Shown here: piece by piece, positions 1-9,233 of the stretch
Position numbering within the stretch: the stretch's first letter is position 1
Layout of the letters: each line of letters starts with the position of its first letter
Assembly: GCA_963816855.1 (NCBI GenBank)
Contig: CAWFMA010000008.1
Location: 1-64,000, forward strand
Direction: 5' to 3'
DNA: 64,000 bases
DNA from: DASTFP01 sp963816855
Lineage (GTDB): Bacteria > Verrucomicrobiota > Verrucomicrobiia > Chthoniobacterales > Terrimicrobiaceae
Program-made: the position numbers and the translations under genes
Notes under the pieces: model-generated
Seen by the model: only the letters and a program-made list of their open reading frames with translations
Told to the model about the DNA's origin: nothing
Database searches by the model: none

Positions 1-775
1 CACGCTGTAGAGAATCGAAAAACCACCGGCGAGCAGACCGAGATCGGCAAGTGCTTCGATGCTTTCGTCGAAATGGCTCAGATCCGCAAGGAGCTGGAGT
101 CGGCTCTCCGCGGCCTCACTTTTGCCGAGCGCCTGGAGGCACTGCGCTTTCTTTCGAAGAAGCTGGCGCTGGAACGAAACCGTGCCTGCGTTCGCTGGCC
201 GAAGGCTCTGGGAGCGTGTCCAAAAGAATGAGTGCATCGGCGGCATTGCCGTCTCGAATCATCTCGGATGCGTCTTCGAGAAGCTGCTGGGCGAGTTGGA
301 GCCGTTTCTCGGCTTTGAGTTGAGCAAAGCAATGCTTCATGTACGACGCCGCCGCATCGCGTAAGCCCTCCTGACGAAGGATCGGATAGACCACAGGCAG
401 CAGCATCCTCACCCGGAACGGGTTTCCATCCTGACAGAGTTCATCCAAAAGGGCAGGAGACTCACGAAGGAGTCGTGCACACGCTCCGGGATCGCGACGA
501 CGGAGTAGGCCCATGATTCCGCCAGCGAGGCGCCAGAGGCGGCTTTCTCTGTTTTCGCCGGTATGAGCAGCGCGTATCTCTGCGCCGGTTACCGCTTCGA
601 AGAAACCGCGATGAAAAAAGCTTCGCTTCCGGTCAGCATTCAGATGGAGCAGCTCGTCAGTGATATCATCGACTTGGGCACGCTCTGGGGCGCCCTCAAT
701 ACCGAGTGCGGAAGCGACAATCACTTGTCGAAACACGGGATTGCCCGCACGAATGGGTCTTCCGACCGAAAATGA
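1..775 (-). pseudogene. Helical-repeat protein remnant, runs off the window
   Basis: Protein-like sequence on the minus strand, rich in leucine, alanine and arginine helices of TPR-like character. Its first part uses one frame down to about position 215 and then continues in another frame towards position 1, so at least one frameshift lies near 200-220. The stretch with RLQLLADLSHFDESIEAL in the second frame is convincing coding sequence and would extend beyond the window. It lies just downstream of the DndD-like ATPase remnant, in the same direction, so it was probably a partner in that locus. I do not recognise a family. The upstream limit is uncertain because the frame overlaps the end of the ATPase. 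Confidence 0.45.
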
Positions 776-2249
776 ATTGATGCTTCGATTCGTCGTAGCG
801 CGTGTTCGGTGAGTGATACTCGAAGCCGAAAAGCAGATCGATCTCCTTTTCAAGCGCGTGCTTCACCGTCTCGGTCCACTGTTGCCCCGCGAGCAGGAGC
901 AGAATCTGGCCAGTCTGCCCCGGCAAAAACTTGCAGATCGCCTCCTGATACTCCGGCTCACACTGGCCGAAGATCGAGTCCATTACGAATGCCTGATCGT
1001 CGGCGGCCGGAACCATGACGCCGGCACTCCGAAGTGCTTCGTGGAGACTCTTACGCAATTGAGCTAAGGCGATGATGTAGGCGAGGCAAAGCACCTGTTT
1101 CTGGCCGCCTCCAAGAAACGTTGCTCGTTTGCCATCCTTCTCGATGTAGGGAAGGAGTGTCGACGGCGAAATTCGAGCTTCCGAACCATCTTTGGCAACC
1201 GGGTCATACAAATCGCGGATCGTTTGCTCCAACGGCTCGTGCAGGGAGCTTTTTAGCCCGGTCAGTCCCGCCTCCAAGACCTCGATCAGTTCTCCAACGA
1301 GGTCGCGCATCTCGAACACCGGCTCCACGCTTATCGTCTTCGTCTTGGAGCGAACATAGTTCATCTCCTTCTTGGCTTGCTCCTTGTTCGCGGTGGTTGA
1401 ATCGAGCTGCAATCGTAGCTCCTGAACACGCGCCGTCTGGGATGCCTGCTGATCTATCGCCTTGCGTTGGTCGCGCAACAGTTCCTGGCAACGCTGTTGT
1501 GCTGCCTCGTCCACGCGCGCCTGCAACGCGCGCAGTTGTTCCTCCATCTTAGCGATTGATCGAGTTTCGGATTCGATATACTCGGTCGATGCTGCCAGCC
1601 CTTTGAGGTTCTGCTCAATATCCGCTTCGAATCCGCGAGCTGAGCCTTGCTCAAGGAGGTTGTAGAGTTGGAAGAGGTCCGAGTTCAATTCGGTGGATAG
1701 CGAGGAAATGCGGAATCGTTCCACGCATTCGCGATGAGGCGTGCCCGGTCTCGATCGCAGCCACAAATGCATTCTCCCCGCTTGAGGAGTCGCCCAACAA
1801 ATCCCTCTGAAACGTCGGCAGGCAACAGGTTCTTTTCCCGGAGGTCTTGAAGAATGGCTCGGACGGGTCCAAACGCGCGGGTGAGAAGAGGAGTTCGCGG
1901 GTGCTTCCGATGGCTGCGAGAAGACCGTGGCGGGCGCCGGCAAGGCGCTCGCGATGTTGGTCGAGGCGTTGACGCAGCTCACCCAGCCTCTTGGCGGCCT
2001 CGTTGTCGACTTTCCCAACCGATTCAGCGACCAATGCCGTCAGGCGATTCACCTCGTTCTTTGCGTTCTGCAAGTGTTCCTCGCCGCACTCCAAGTCACG
2101 TCGGAATTTGGTTTCTCGCTCCTCGAACAACGCCACGCGCTCCACGGCGCGCTGAAGCTCATTGTTCTGGCCGGAAGCCTTTCGGCATTCGTTATTGAGA
2201 TTTCCGAGCAGGGATCTCAGGTCGTCTATGGCCTTGAGTGGACTCACCG
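696..2249 (-). pseudogene. DndD/Rad50-like ATPase, C-terminal two thirds (disrupted)
   Basis: C-terminal part of an SMC-like ATPase. A long coiled coil with a zinc-hook-like CICG motif (about 1755-1775, in a third reading frame) leads to the ATPase C-lobe: LGGGQKQVLCLAYIIAL resembles an ABC signature and FVMDSIFGQCEPEY a Walker B/D-loop as in DndD-type proteins. Reading requires three different frames between 2249 and 1650, so there are several indels. The N-terminal part lies on the far side of an IS3 insertion (3505-4091). Such ATPases act in phosphorothioation-dependent and other anti-phage systems, but the partner genes here are too decayed to name the system. Alternative: a generic Rad50-like AAA protein. 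Confidence 0.75.
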
Positions 2250-2284
2250 TTTCGAGTCAGGAGGAGAGTTAGTCTGAGACTTGG

Positions 2285-3157
2285 TTATTGGTTATGTTGT
2301 TTGCCTTGGTTTGTCCAGCTGCGGCGTAAGGAGCCCCGGAGGGCGACTGGAGCCGGAGTTGGAGCGCTTTGGGTGGTGGCCGCGAAGCGTTTTGGGCTTT
2401 GGTAGCCCAGCTTGCTGTGCGGCCGGTGATGGTTGTATTGGCAGCGGTAGTCCTCAATGACTACGCGGGCTTCGGTCAGCGTCCAGAGCTGCTCCCGGTT
2501 GAGGCACTCGTCGCGCAAGCGTCCATGGAAAGTCTCGACGAAGCCATTTTGCCACGGACTGCCGGGCTCGATATAGATCGTCTTGATCTGATTGGCGGCC
2601 AGCCATCGCTGGACTTCCTTGGCGATAAACTCAGGACCATTGTCACTCCGCAGGTAGGCGGGCGATCCGTGCTCGGCGATGGCCCGCCCGATCCATTCGA
2701 GCACATCGCTGCTCTTGAGAGCACGGTCGGCCCGCAGCACGTGACACTCACGAGTGTATTCGTCCAGAATCGTCAGCATACGTAAGGCTCCGCCTCGCGT
2801 GGTGGCATCCGAGATGAAGTCCCAGCTCCAGACATGGCCCCGGTGCTCGGCCTTCGTCGGCAGCCCCGTGGAGAGGTCACGACGCACCACCTTGCGCCTG
2901 GTCGGCGGCGCTCGCAGCCCGAGGGATCTTCGCAACCGCTGCACGTGTCTTTTTCCTACCGGCCAACCCTCCTGCCGCAGCAGGGCGGCGATTCGCCGAT
3001 ACCCGTAACGGCCATGCTTCTCGCTGAGCTCCCTGAGCCGCTTGAGCAGCCTCTGCTCCTGGCTGGTTGGCTCTTTGCTCCGATACCAGTAGGTCGACCT
3101 CGACACCTTCAAAAACCGGCACGCCGCCCGCCCGGAACACAGCTCGCGGGCCACCAC
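2285..3157 (-). CDS. IS3-family transposase OrfB (integrase core)
   Basis: Catalytic subunit of the IS3 transposase. An HTH_21-like N-terminal segment (HGRYGYRRI) is followed by an rve integrase core with the DDE residues in WSWDFISD, LRSDNGPEF and a later NGFVETFHGRLRDE segment, ending with the usual HHRPHSKLGY motif. About 290 residues is typical. In IS3 elements OrfB is made by -1 frameshifting from OrfA. Here the -1 frame has a TAG stop at 3179-3181, between the slippery site and this ORF, so the fusion protein would end early unless OrfB starts on its own. The start given is an internal GTG. Confidence 0.9.
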   Translation of the reverse strand: MVARELCSGRAACRFLKVSRSTYWYRSKEPTSQEQRLLKRLRELSEKHGRYGYRRIAALLRQEGWPVGKRHVQRLRRSLGLRAPPTRRKVVRRDLSTGLPTKAEHRGHVWSWDFISDATTRGGALRMLTILDEYTRECHVLRADRALKSSDVLEWIGRAIAEHGSPAYLRSDNGPEFIAKEVQRWLAANQIKTIYIEPGSPWQNGFVETFHGRLRDECLNREQLWTLTEARVVIEDYRCQYNHHRPHSKLGYQSPKRFAATTQSAPTPAPVALRGSLRRSWTNQGKQHNQ

Positions 3158-3189
3158 CGCCCGAGCGGCTCGCCGTCGCTACTCCGGGC

Positions 3190-3456
3190 TTATAACTTTT
3201 TTTCGCACACCGCCTCCAGCACTCGGTTCTTGAGCAGGCTTTCGGCCAGCATCTTCTTTAATTCCGTGTTCTCTCTCTCAAGCTCCTTCAAACGTTTGGC
3301 CTCGCTGACTTCCATCTGCCCAAACTGATTCTTCCACCGGTGGAACGTTACTTCCGAGATGTTCGCCTCCCGGCACACCTCCAAGATCGACCGACCTCCG
3401 TCCGCCTGCCTTAAAATCCGGATCTTATCCTCTGTGCTGTCCTTTTTGCCTTTCAT
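3190..3456 (-). CDS. IS3-family transposase OrfA (HTH protein)
   Basis: An 88-residue helix-turn-helix protein of the HTH_Tnp_1 type (SILEVCREANISEVTFHRWK) followed by a leucine-zipper segment (LKELERENTELKKMLAE), as usual for IS3 OrfA. It ends CEKKL over a run of seven A (T7 on the plus strand at 3197-3203), the classical slippery site for making the OrfAB fusion. The -1 frame reads on for a few codons and meets TAG at 3179-3181, where related elements have coding sequence. Confidence 0.9.
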   Translation of the reverse strand: MKGKKDSTEDKIRILRQADGGRSILEVCREANISEVTFHRWKNQFGQMEVSEAKRLKELERENTELKKMLAESLLKNRVLEAVCEKKL

Positions 3457-3504
3457 TCGTCTGGTTCCTTTCGGCCCAGACTATCTCATCCCTCGACTCG
3501 AAAA

Positions 3505-4091
3505 GGCGCAGTCACGTCAGCCTCTTGCCAGTCGCCCTCGTGGAGTAGTTCGGTCAGTCCCCCCGATTTGCGGGTCCTGCTTCTCGATCAAAGTGTCCGC
3601 CAGTCCCTCCCCCTGAAAGAAGAAGTAGTGAAACAACGAACGGGGCATCAGTCGCTCCAGCTTGTAAGCGATCACGTCGTCCGCGTCTGGCTTCCAGTCC
3701 AGCGATGTTCCGGTCCCTCCAACGAGGACAGGGCGACTCGACGGAGTTCTCCGTGCGCCTCCGCCGCGTTCGATCGTCACGGATCGCCGAATCGTTCGAT
3801 CTCGCTCCTTCGAAACCAGCCTGGCTTGCACATGACCACGCACCGACGCGCCCCGCGATGTACAACCGCCTCGTCATTCACGAGAGCTGCGAGGGTCGCA
3901 TCGCCGCCTTTGCCCTCGACTGTGCCGTAAAACAGAAACTCCAACGCCCCCATCACGGAGGTCTTACCGGAGTCGTTTGGTGCGAGAATGAGAGCCAGAG
4001 CGGATTCGGTGTCTTTCGTTGCGGACAAATCGAGCGTGGAGGTGTAGAAAAACCGCAGGAAATTGTAGACCTCCAACGCCCGGATAATCAT
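3505..4091 (-). pseudogene. DndD/Rad50-like ATPase, N-terminal part (disrupted)
   Basis: N-terminal third of the ATPase whose remainder is at 696-2249. It begins at ATG 4091 with MIIRALEVYNFLRF and has a Walker A motif in APNDSGKTSVMGALEFLFYG, typical of DndD/RecF/Rad50 proteins. After about 85 residues the frame shifts near 3830. The next frame carries HYFFFQGEGLADTLIEKQ, matching the FFFDGE-type motif of DndD. A further shift near 3520 leads into TELLHEGDWQEADVTAPF, where the IS3 element interrupts. The start overlaps the stop of the upstream gene remnant by ATGA, so they were one operon. Confidence 0.75.
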
Positions 4092-4265
4092 CGCCCGCTC
4101 CCAGGCTTATTCAGTCGCACCGCGTCCTCAACCAGCTTCCTCACGCGCGCCTTCCGAATGTCGGACGTATCGTTCCGACTCGAAAGTGGAGACGTGAGGT
4201 AGATATTCAGGATCTTGACGGCGAGCTGACGCACGTGCGGGCCTTTTCCGCGAAAGCGTTCTGGA
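4089..4265 (-). pseudogene. C-terminal remnant of the gene upstream of the ATPase
   Basis: A 59-codon open stretch ending in a TGA that overlaps the ATPase start by four bases (ATGA). It reads HVRQLAVKILNIYLTSPL and ends with a basic helix, KARVRKLVEDAVRLNKPG. The same frame continues upstream past one TGA (about 4266-4268) into a weak open stretch to about 4400. The coupling shows an ATPase partner once stood here. I cannot assign a family from this tail. Confidence 0.4.
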
Positions 4266-4694
4266 GGAAATCAGGTGGAGACATTCTGCAGTGGGCTATT
4301 CTGGCAAAAATGACCGGGACTGGTGTAGTCGAATAATGCGCCTTTGTTTGGTGGTTGAGACTCCGTAACTATCTTTTCTGAAGACAGTTTATTGAGCGAG
4401 AGCCTTTCGGGCGATGAGATTTGGCATGGAGTTCGGTCATGATGGCAGCGTGGCAAATTCAGTCGGGTCGATTCTATCGGAAGTGGTATTACGATCGGCC
4501 AAGCGCTACTTGCAGAAGAATTATTAATGCCGCGAAATACCGATCCTGCCCTGAGGGGCACTCGGATTGGGTGACGAGCCCCGACGGCAGGCTCATAGGC
4601 AGTGCAGAAAAGGCTGCCGATGCTTGGTTTCTCTGAATTTGACCGCGACCCGGGGAAGCCATCTGCGTTTTTTCTGAGCGACGATTAACGCTGT
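4266..4694. other. Gap without a recognisable gene
   Basis: About 430 bases between the HNH endonuclease remnant and the ATPase operon tail. Short ORFs exist on both strands but none has convincing protein composition. The part nearest 4266 could be more of the decayed upstream partner, since one minus frame (GALFDYTSPGHFCQNSPL) lines up with the remnant after a single stop. Confidence 0.5.
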
Positions 4695-5827
4695 CTAATT
4701 TCGATATCTCCATTCGGCTTGAAAGCCTTGGTTCATAGCAATCTGAACCTGCGGTATGATCACCTCCCGATACTTTGCCTCGAATTCGCTTTCGCCGAGA
4801 GCAAGCAACCGGGCAGGGTCCTGTTTGAAGCATTCGATGTAATCTTCTAGCAACCTGGGCTGATGCTTCGCGGCCTGGATGGCGTTGAAGTGCAGCTTTG
4901 CAAGTCGAGGTAGGTAAACGTCGAGATCGGGAAGCACGTCACCTTCTCGAATTGGTAGCGTCTTCTACGGGCGTGAGATTCCATAGCAGGTCGTGAACGA
5001 CGAAGGTCCACGGCAGGAAATGGTCAACGGAGAAGCTGTCTGCAAGCTGGCGCTCAGAGTAGATGTCTCGGAAATCGGCGAGCTTCTCGGCCCTCTCAAA
5101 GCCGCTTCGCACAAGACGCCAGAAATTGCGCGCAGCCGTGAGCTGTCGCAATGTTGGCGCGTGTAGTTTGTTCAGCACGCCCGGCACGTTCGGATTTCGC
5201 GCCTGTAAATACATCGCAAAGTGATGCTCGGCGAAGGATTCAACGACCCCGAGATTCTCGCGCAAGAACACGCGCCATGAGTCGTTCAGCCCAATGGTGT
5301 CCGCATCGAAAAAATACGGGCAACCGAAAGGCGTCGTTTGGCTGTCTCTTGCAAACTCGATCGTCTTGCGCGTACGCAACCCATCGTCATGCACGCCTCG
5401 TAGGTGATCGGCAACCCAAGCAGGAGGCGCTGGAGACGGAAGTATTTGAGTCGGCTTATTGCGCCTGAGCCGTCCACGAACTCTCGAATGGCCTGTGGGG
5501 TGGCGTGCGGAGGAAGCCCGGACTGCTCTTGTAGCTCGAGGATGAGGTGTTGCAGCTTGTCCTGTCGGCCAAGTGACAGCCGGTAAAGACAGACAGGATG
5601 CCGGCCCCGACAGCCATTTCCGTCAAGATGTCGGAAATGGGAAACGCATCTTCGTCCCTCCGCTTGATCAGCGCGAGAATTGCGAGGAACCAGACGAGCT
5701 TGTAAGAATTCGTCGTGTCATTGAAAACTTGACCGAGGAAGAAAGTCTTCTCCGGGTAACGGATGGCCACGCCCGCAAGCGCGGGAGATGGGTCCGGGAT
5801 CTTATCCGGTGCCGTCGCGTGAGCCAT
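4695..5827 (-). pseudogene. HNH endonuclease-domain protein, multiple frameshifts
   Basis: Remnant of an HNH nuclease of the type found in defence islands. The N-terminal part (from ATG 5827) has FNDTTNSYKLVWFLAIL, a conserved opening of this family. The middle part (about 5290-5500) and the C-terminal part lie in other frames. The nuclease motif FSVDHFLPWTFVVHDLLWNL ends near 4945, where a small indel breaks the expected NS..SD..P continuation. The last segment (4695-4937, starting LPDLDVYLPRL) completes the family C terminus. At least three frameshifts make a working product unlikely. Its position beside the DndD-like ATPase suggests a common lost defence locus. Confidence 0.7.
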
Positions 5828-5938
5828 GCCTATACCCATGTTGCCGACGCTTACCACGCTTTACAAGAAATCGCGGCGCGCTTTGGGTAAATCATTCATC
5901 GAGTTGAGTGCCTTTTCCATCGTAGACTAAGTGCTAGG

Positions 5939-6276
5939 CTAGTCGTGAGCCACGCGCGTAGCGTTGGCGCGACCTTGTTCGGCCTCTTTGTGTAGTTTGG
6001 TCAATGCAGCGTGAACGTGAGTGGTGCTAAACTTGTATAGGTTGCCGGCATCGTGGGCCAGAAAGGTTTGGTAGTCATCCAGCATAAATAAGCCAAGCGG
6101 CCCATAATCGCCTTTATCGTAAGTTCCGTATGCGCGCTGAATTATGTGGTAATGAGCTTCGTCAAAGCGGCTGCGTTTGCTGTCGAAGTGTACCTGACCA
6201 TCTACCATGGCAAAACCATCTTTGGTCCTATCAAATGGTGCAACGCAGACTAAATGATGTCCCGGCACTGCCGGAA
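5939..6276 (-). pseudogene. 3' half of an unknown gene split by IS256
   Basis: An open frame of about 110 codons (CVAPFDRTKDGFAMVDGQVH at its start) ending at 5939. It begins exactly at the left inverted repeat of the IS256 element, and a 5' half of matching composition lies on the other side (7699-8056). Joined, they would give about 230 residues. I do not recognise the family. It has no obvious membrane segment or nuclease motif. Confidence 0.5.
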
Positions 6277-7698
6277 GTATCCGAAGTTTTGTGTTTAGGG
6301 CCGGTTTATTATTCTTCGTTTAGCTCCGATTTGCCAAGGCGCGGTAGCGTCCCGCAGTTCCCCCCGAGCCGCGGGGTTATGGGGGCGCGTAGCCCCCATT
6401 CCGAAGGCATCAGCCTCATTTGTTAAATCTCTCCCCAAATTGAATGGCGAATTGGTTGGGCGGCCATCCTCCAGGTCAAGGGCGGATTTTTCCACGATTT
6501 GGTGATGTTGCGCAAGGCCAGAAAGATGAGCTTCGTAGCCGCCTCGTCGCTCGGGAAGTGCCCTCGGTTCTTGAGCACCTTGCGCAGCTGCATATGCAAA
6601 CTTTCAATCGCATTGGTGGTATAGATGATTTTTCGCACCTCCGGCGGATAACCGTAAAAGGGGATGATCTGTTGCCAATTTCGGCGCCAGCTCTCGGCGA
6701 TCATCGGATATTTTTTGCCCCAGGGCCCGCTTCGAACTCGCTGAGCCGTTTGGCGGCCGCCTCCGCGGTTTCGGCCCGGTAGATGGCTTTGAGTTCGCGA
6801 GCCAGGGCCTGGCGCTCTTTCCAACCGCAAAAGGAGAGGCAATAACGGCTTAAATGCACGATGCAGGTCTGCACGCTGGCCAACGGGAAGACCGTGGTGA
6901 TGGCCTCCGGAAAGCCCTTAAGCCCATCGACCACCGCGATCAGAATGTCCTCCACTCCGCGGTTGCGCAACTCGTTCATGACTTTCAACCAGAACTTGGC
7001 TCCCTCGTTCTGCTCGATCCAAATGCCCAGCACATCTTTGGTTCCCTCTTCTGCCGCGATGCCCAGTGCCAGATACACCGCTTTGTTCCTTACGCTTCCC
7101 TCGTCGCGGATCTTCACCCGCAGCGCGTCGAAGTAGACCACCGGATAGCTGCGCTCCAGCGGCCGATTCTGCCACTCCACCACCGCTTCCAACACCGAAT
7201 CGGTCACCGTGCTGATGAAATCCGCGCTCACCTCCACCCTGTAGTGATCAAGCAGAAAACCCTGAATCTCCCTTACCGTCATCCCCCGCGCATACATCGC
7301 GATAATCTTTTCATCGAAGCCTTCGAAGCGCTTCTGCCTTTTGGCAATCAATAGGGGATCGAAACTCCCGCTGCGATCCCGGGGAACCTCGATCTCCATC
7401 GCTCCCTCTTCCCCAACCACCGTCTTCTTGCTGTAGCCATTGCGATGGTTGTCGACCTCTTCGGGCGCTTCGCCTTTGGCGTAGCCAAGATGATGGGTTA
7501 ACTCCCCCGCCAGAGCCCTCTCGACAACTCGTTTCTTTAGCTCCGCGATCAGCCCGTTTTCTCCAAGCACCGCTTCCGGGCTTATCCCATGCTTCTCCAA
7601 AAGCGCGTCGATCAAATCGTCGCACTTCGTATCCTTCTTCTCTTTGGTCATTTTCCTCTATCTCAAGGTTATGACCCCACACACAAACTTTCTGATAC
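6277..7698 (-). mobile_element. IS256-family insertion sequence
   Basis: A 1.42-kb element with one transposase gene on the minus strand. The ends are imperfect inverted repeats of about 28 bases: GTATCCGAAGTTTTGTGTTT at 6277 against GTATCAGAAAGTTTGTGTGT read inwards from 7698. The element splits an unknown gene. I see no convincing 8-bp target duplication, so flanking bases may have changed. The transposase is frameshifted, so this copy is probably immobile without help. Confidence 0.8.
6423..7651 (-). pseudogene. IS256-family (Mutator-type) transposase, frameshifted
   Basis: Starts at ATG 7651 and reads 310 codons with typical IS256 features: GMTVREIQGFLLDHY, the DDE-region YFDALRVKIRD, GIWIEQNEGAKFWLKV and AVVDGLKGFPEAI, then LSRYCLSFCGWKER. 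Near 6720 a single frameshift moves the gene into the frame encoding SWRRNWQQIIPFYGYPPEVR and YTTNAIESLHMQLRKVLKNRG, the conserved C-terminal block. Total length of about 405 residues is normal for the family. Without the frameshift it would be intact, so this may be a recent mutation or a sequence error. Confidence 0.88.
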
Positions 7699-8056
7699 CC
7701 TCGCACTCCCCAGCAAGAAACGCGTAGTGAAAAGAGACTATAGCTTTGAGACTCTCCACCAACATTGCGCAGAGAACATAGCTGGCTTCACGCACCTGTT
7801 CCCAACGCCTAGCTACAGTATTCCATGTGCCAACAATACCTCCTTGGCCTGATGCTACTGTCATGCAAAATACCACGAACACTCCTGACCTACTTAAAGC
7901 GAGATACTCTACTTCGCTCGATTTGGCATATCGCCAATATCGGCGAAGAGATTTCCAGGTCGGCTTTTGCAGCCTGACATCGGGCCCCAGTTTAATAGTC
8001 ACAATGTGACGATCATTCGAGTCAGGCTCTACTTGGATCTCTTCTTCCTTGCTCAT
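7699..8056 (-). pseudogene. 5' half of an unknown gene split by IS256
   Basis: Begins at ATG 8056 (MSKEEEIQVEPDSNDRHI) and reads cleanly for about 119 codons, up to the right end of the IS256 element, where reading runs into the repeat. The matching 3' half is at 5939-6276. The protein looks soluble and mildly basic. No family recognised. Confidence 0.5.
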
Positions 8057-8083
8057 GTTATCGCCAAACGTTTTTTGGGCAGA

Positions 8084-8470
8084 CTAAAATTCCTCCTGTC
8101 CGGAATCCTCATTGAGGCGGTTCAGGCTGTAGAGAAATTCCATTCCGCGCGGCGCATCCTCTGGCGATGCGGTCGTCATCGAGTAGATCACCACCGGCGC
8201 CTGCTGCCCCTGAAACCTAACCGCCGTGAAGCCGCTATCGGATACGAGATCGCGCACGAAACGTTCGTGGGTCGGAAAGTCCCCTAAAACCCAGCCGCCG
8301 CCGTTCTCCGCACAATCTTTGATATGAGCGATGAGCCTGAGAAGTCAGGGTGTTGTGGGAACCGGAATAATTCTGGCGAGGGCATTCTCACGTAGCGATT
8401 CTCGTTCTCGAAGGCAAACTGTCGTCTGTCATCCGAAAGGGAGGCCAAGCTCAACCGCTTTCCACGAGCC
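8084..8470 (-). pseudogene. Chimeric remnant: unknown domain joined to helicase C-terminal fragment
   Basis: One minus-strand frame, broken only by a TGA near 8343. The 5' part reads FAFENENRYVRNALARI and then CAENGGGWVLGDFPTHERF, an unrecognised but protein-like sequence. At 8215 it passes in frame into RFQGQQAPVVIYSMTTASPE and EFLYSLNRLN, which match motifs V-VI of the helicase at 18560-22009. The helicase match ends at 8111. This is the leftmost of the helicase fragments in the window. Whether the join is a recombination scar or an old fusion cannot be told from one copy. Confidence 0.6.
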
Positions 8471-8534
8471 CGCGTATCTCAAGAAAAAAAGGCAAAACTC
8501 CCAACTGCCGACGGAGATCTTTAACAATCTCGTG

Positions 8535-9233
8535 TCAGGTTGGTTCCTTTCGGGCAGCTGCGCCTTCTTGCACCGCCCATCGAGCGGCGTAGGAAATGAG
8601 CTCGGTGACACTTTTGATTTCGAGTTTGTCTTTGATACTCGCGCGGTGAGCGTGCACCGTCTTTGCACTGAGATGAAGCTTGTTGGCGATCTCTTGCGTA
8701 GAGAGTCCCTGGCCGATCAACTGGAAGATTTCAAGCTCACGATCGGTAAGCTGCTTGATGGCGGAGCATTGGGTCGCGGGTTGCCTGCCGGAAACGCCCT
8801 CCAGTATCCTTGCCGACATTTGCTCGCTGACGTAGAGCTTCCCGCTCAGCACCTGGCGAATCGCCCGGATTATATCGTCGCCGCCTTCGTGTTTCATGAT
8901 GTAACCGCGAGCGCCTGCACGCAGCACCCGCTCAGCGTAAAGGGACTCATCGTGCATCGATATCACGAGTATGGGGAGATCGGGCTGCATTGCGCGCAGG
9001 TCTTTGATGAGTTCAAGACCACTCTTGCCTGGTAGCGCAATGTCGGCCAAAACGAGATCGGGGTTGCTCTTCGATACCGCTTCGAGAGCCTGTTCGGCAT
9101 TTTGAGCCTCCGCGCAAACGCTTAGATCCTGCTCGCAGCGAATCCAGTCGGCTATCCCGTTTCGCGTCATAGGGTGATCATCCACAACCATGATGCGTTT
9201 CTGCACGCGGCGTGGTGATTCGTTCTCGGTCAT
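8535..9233 (-). CDS. NarL/FixJ-family response regulator
   Basis: Two-domain transcription regulator. An N-terminal receiver (MVVDDHPMTRNG, phosphoacceptor Asp in LVLADIALPG at about residue 64, switch Lys in YIMKHE) precedes a LuxR-type HTH (LTDRELEIFQLIGQGLSTQE and IANKLHLSAKTVHAHRASI). The start at ATG 9233 overlaps the kinase stop by ATGA, so it is translationally coupled to the kinase and is its likely substrate. A GTG at 9242 is an alternative start. It ends with an Ala-rich tail. Targets cannot be read from the sequence. Confidence 0.93.
   Translation of the reverse strand: MTENESPRRVQKRIMVVDDHPMTRNGIADWIRCEQDLSVCAEAQNAEQALEAVSKSNPDLVLADIALPGKSGLELIKDLRAMQPDLPILVISMHDESLYAERVLRAGARGYIMKHEGGDDIIRAIRQVLSGKLYVSEQMSARILEGVSGRQPATQCSAIKQLTDRELEIFQLIGQGLSTQEIANKLHLSAKTVHAHRASIKDKLEIKSVTELISYAARWAVQEGAAARKEPT

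Larger units (their letters stand above)
2250..3502 (-). mobile_element. IS3-family insertion sequence
   Basis: A roughly 1.25-kb element holding orfA and orfB transposase genes on the minus strand. Imperfect terminal inverted repeats are visible: both ends begin TTTCGAGTC (left about 2249, right about 3502 read in reverse) and share a TAGTCTG block about 20 bases further in. It sits inside the DndD-like ATPase gene: the coding frame reads up to both edges. No clear target duplication is visible. An in-frame stop after the slippery site (see orfA) suggests this copy is inactive. Confidence 0.85.

Noticed and set aside
6269..7706. An 8-bp target duplication for the IS256 element
   Set aside because: Flanks TGCCGGAA and CCTCGCAC do not match; only a weak AGTGC similarity nearby.
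8331..9035. A 234-codon plus-strand ORF
   Set aside because: Exactly antisense to the response regulator, with shadow-like composition and no motif.
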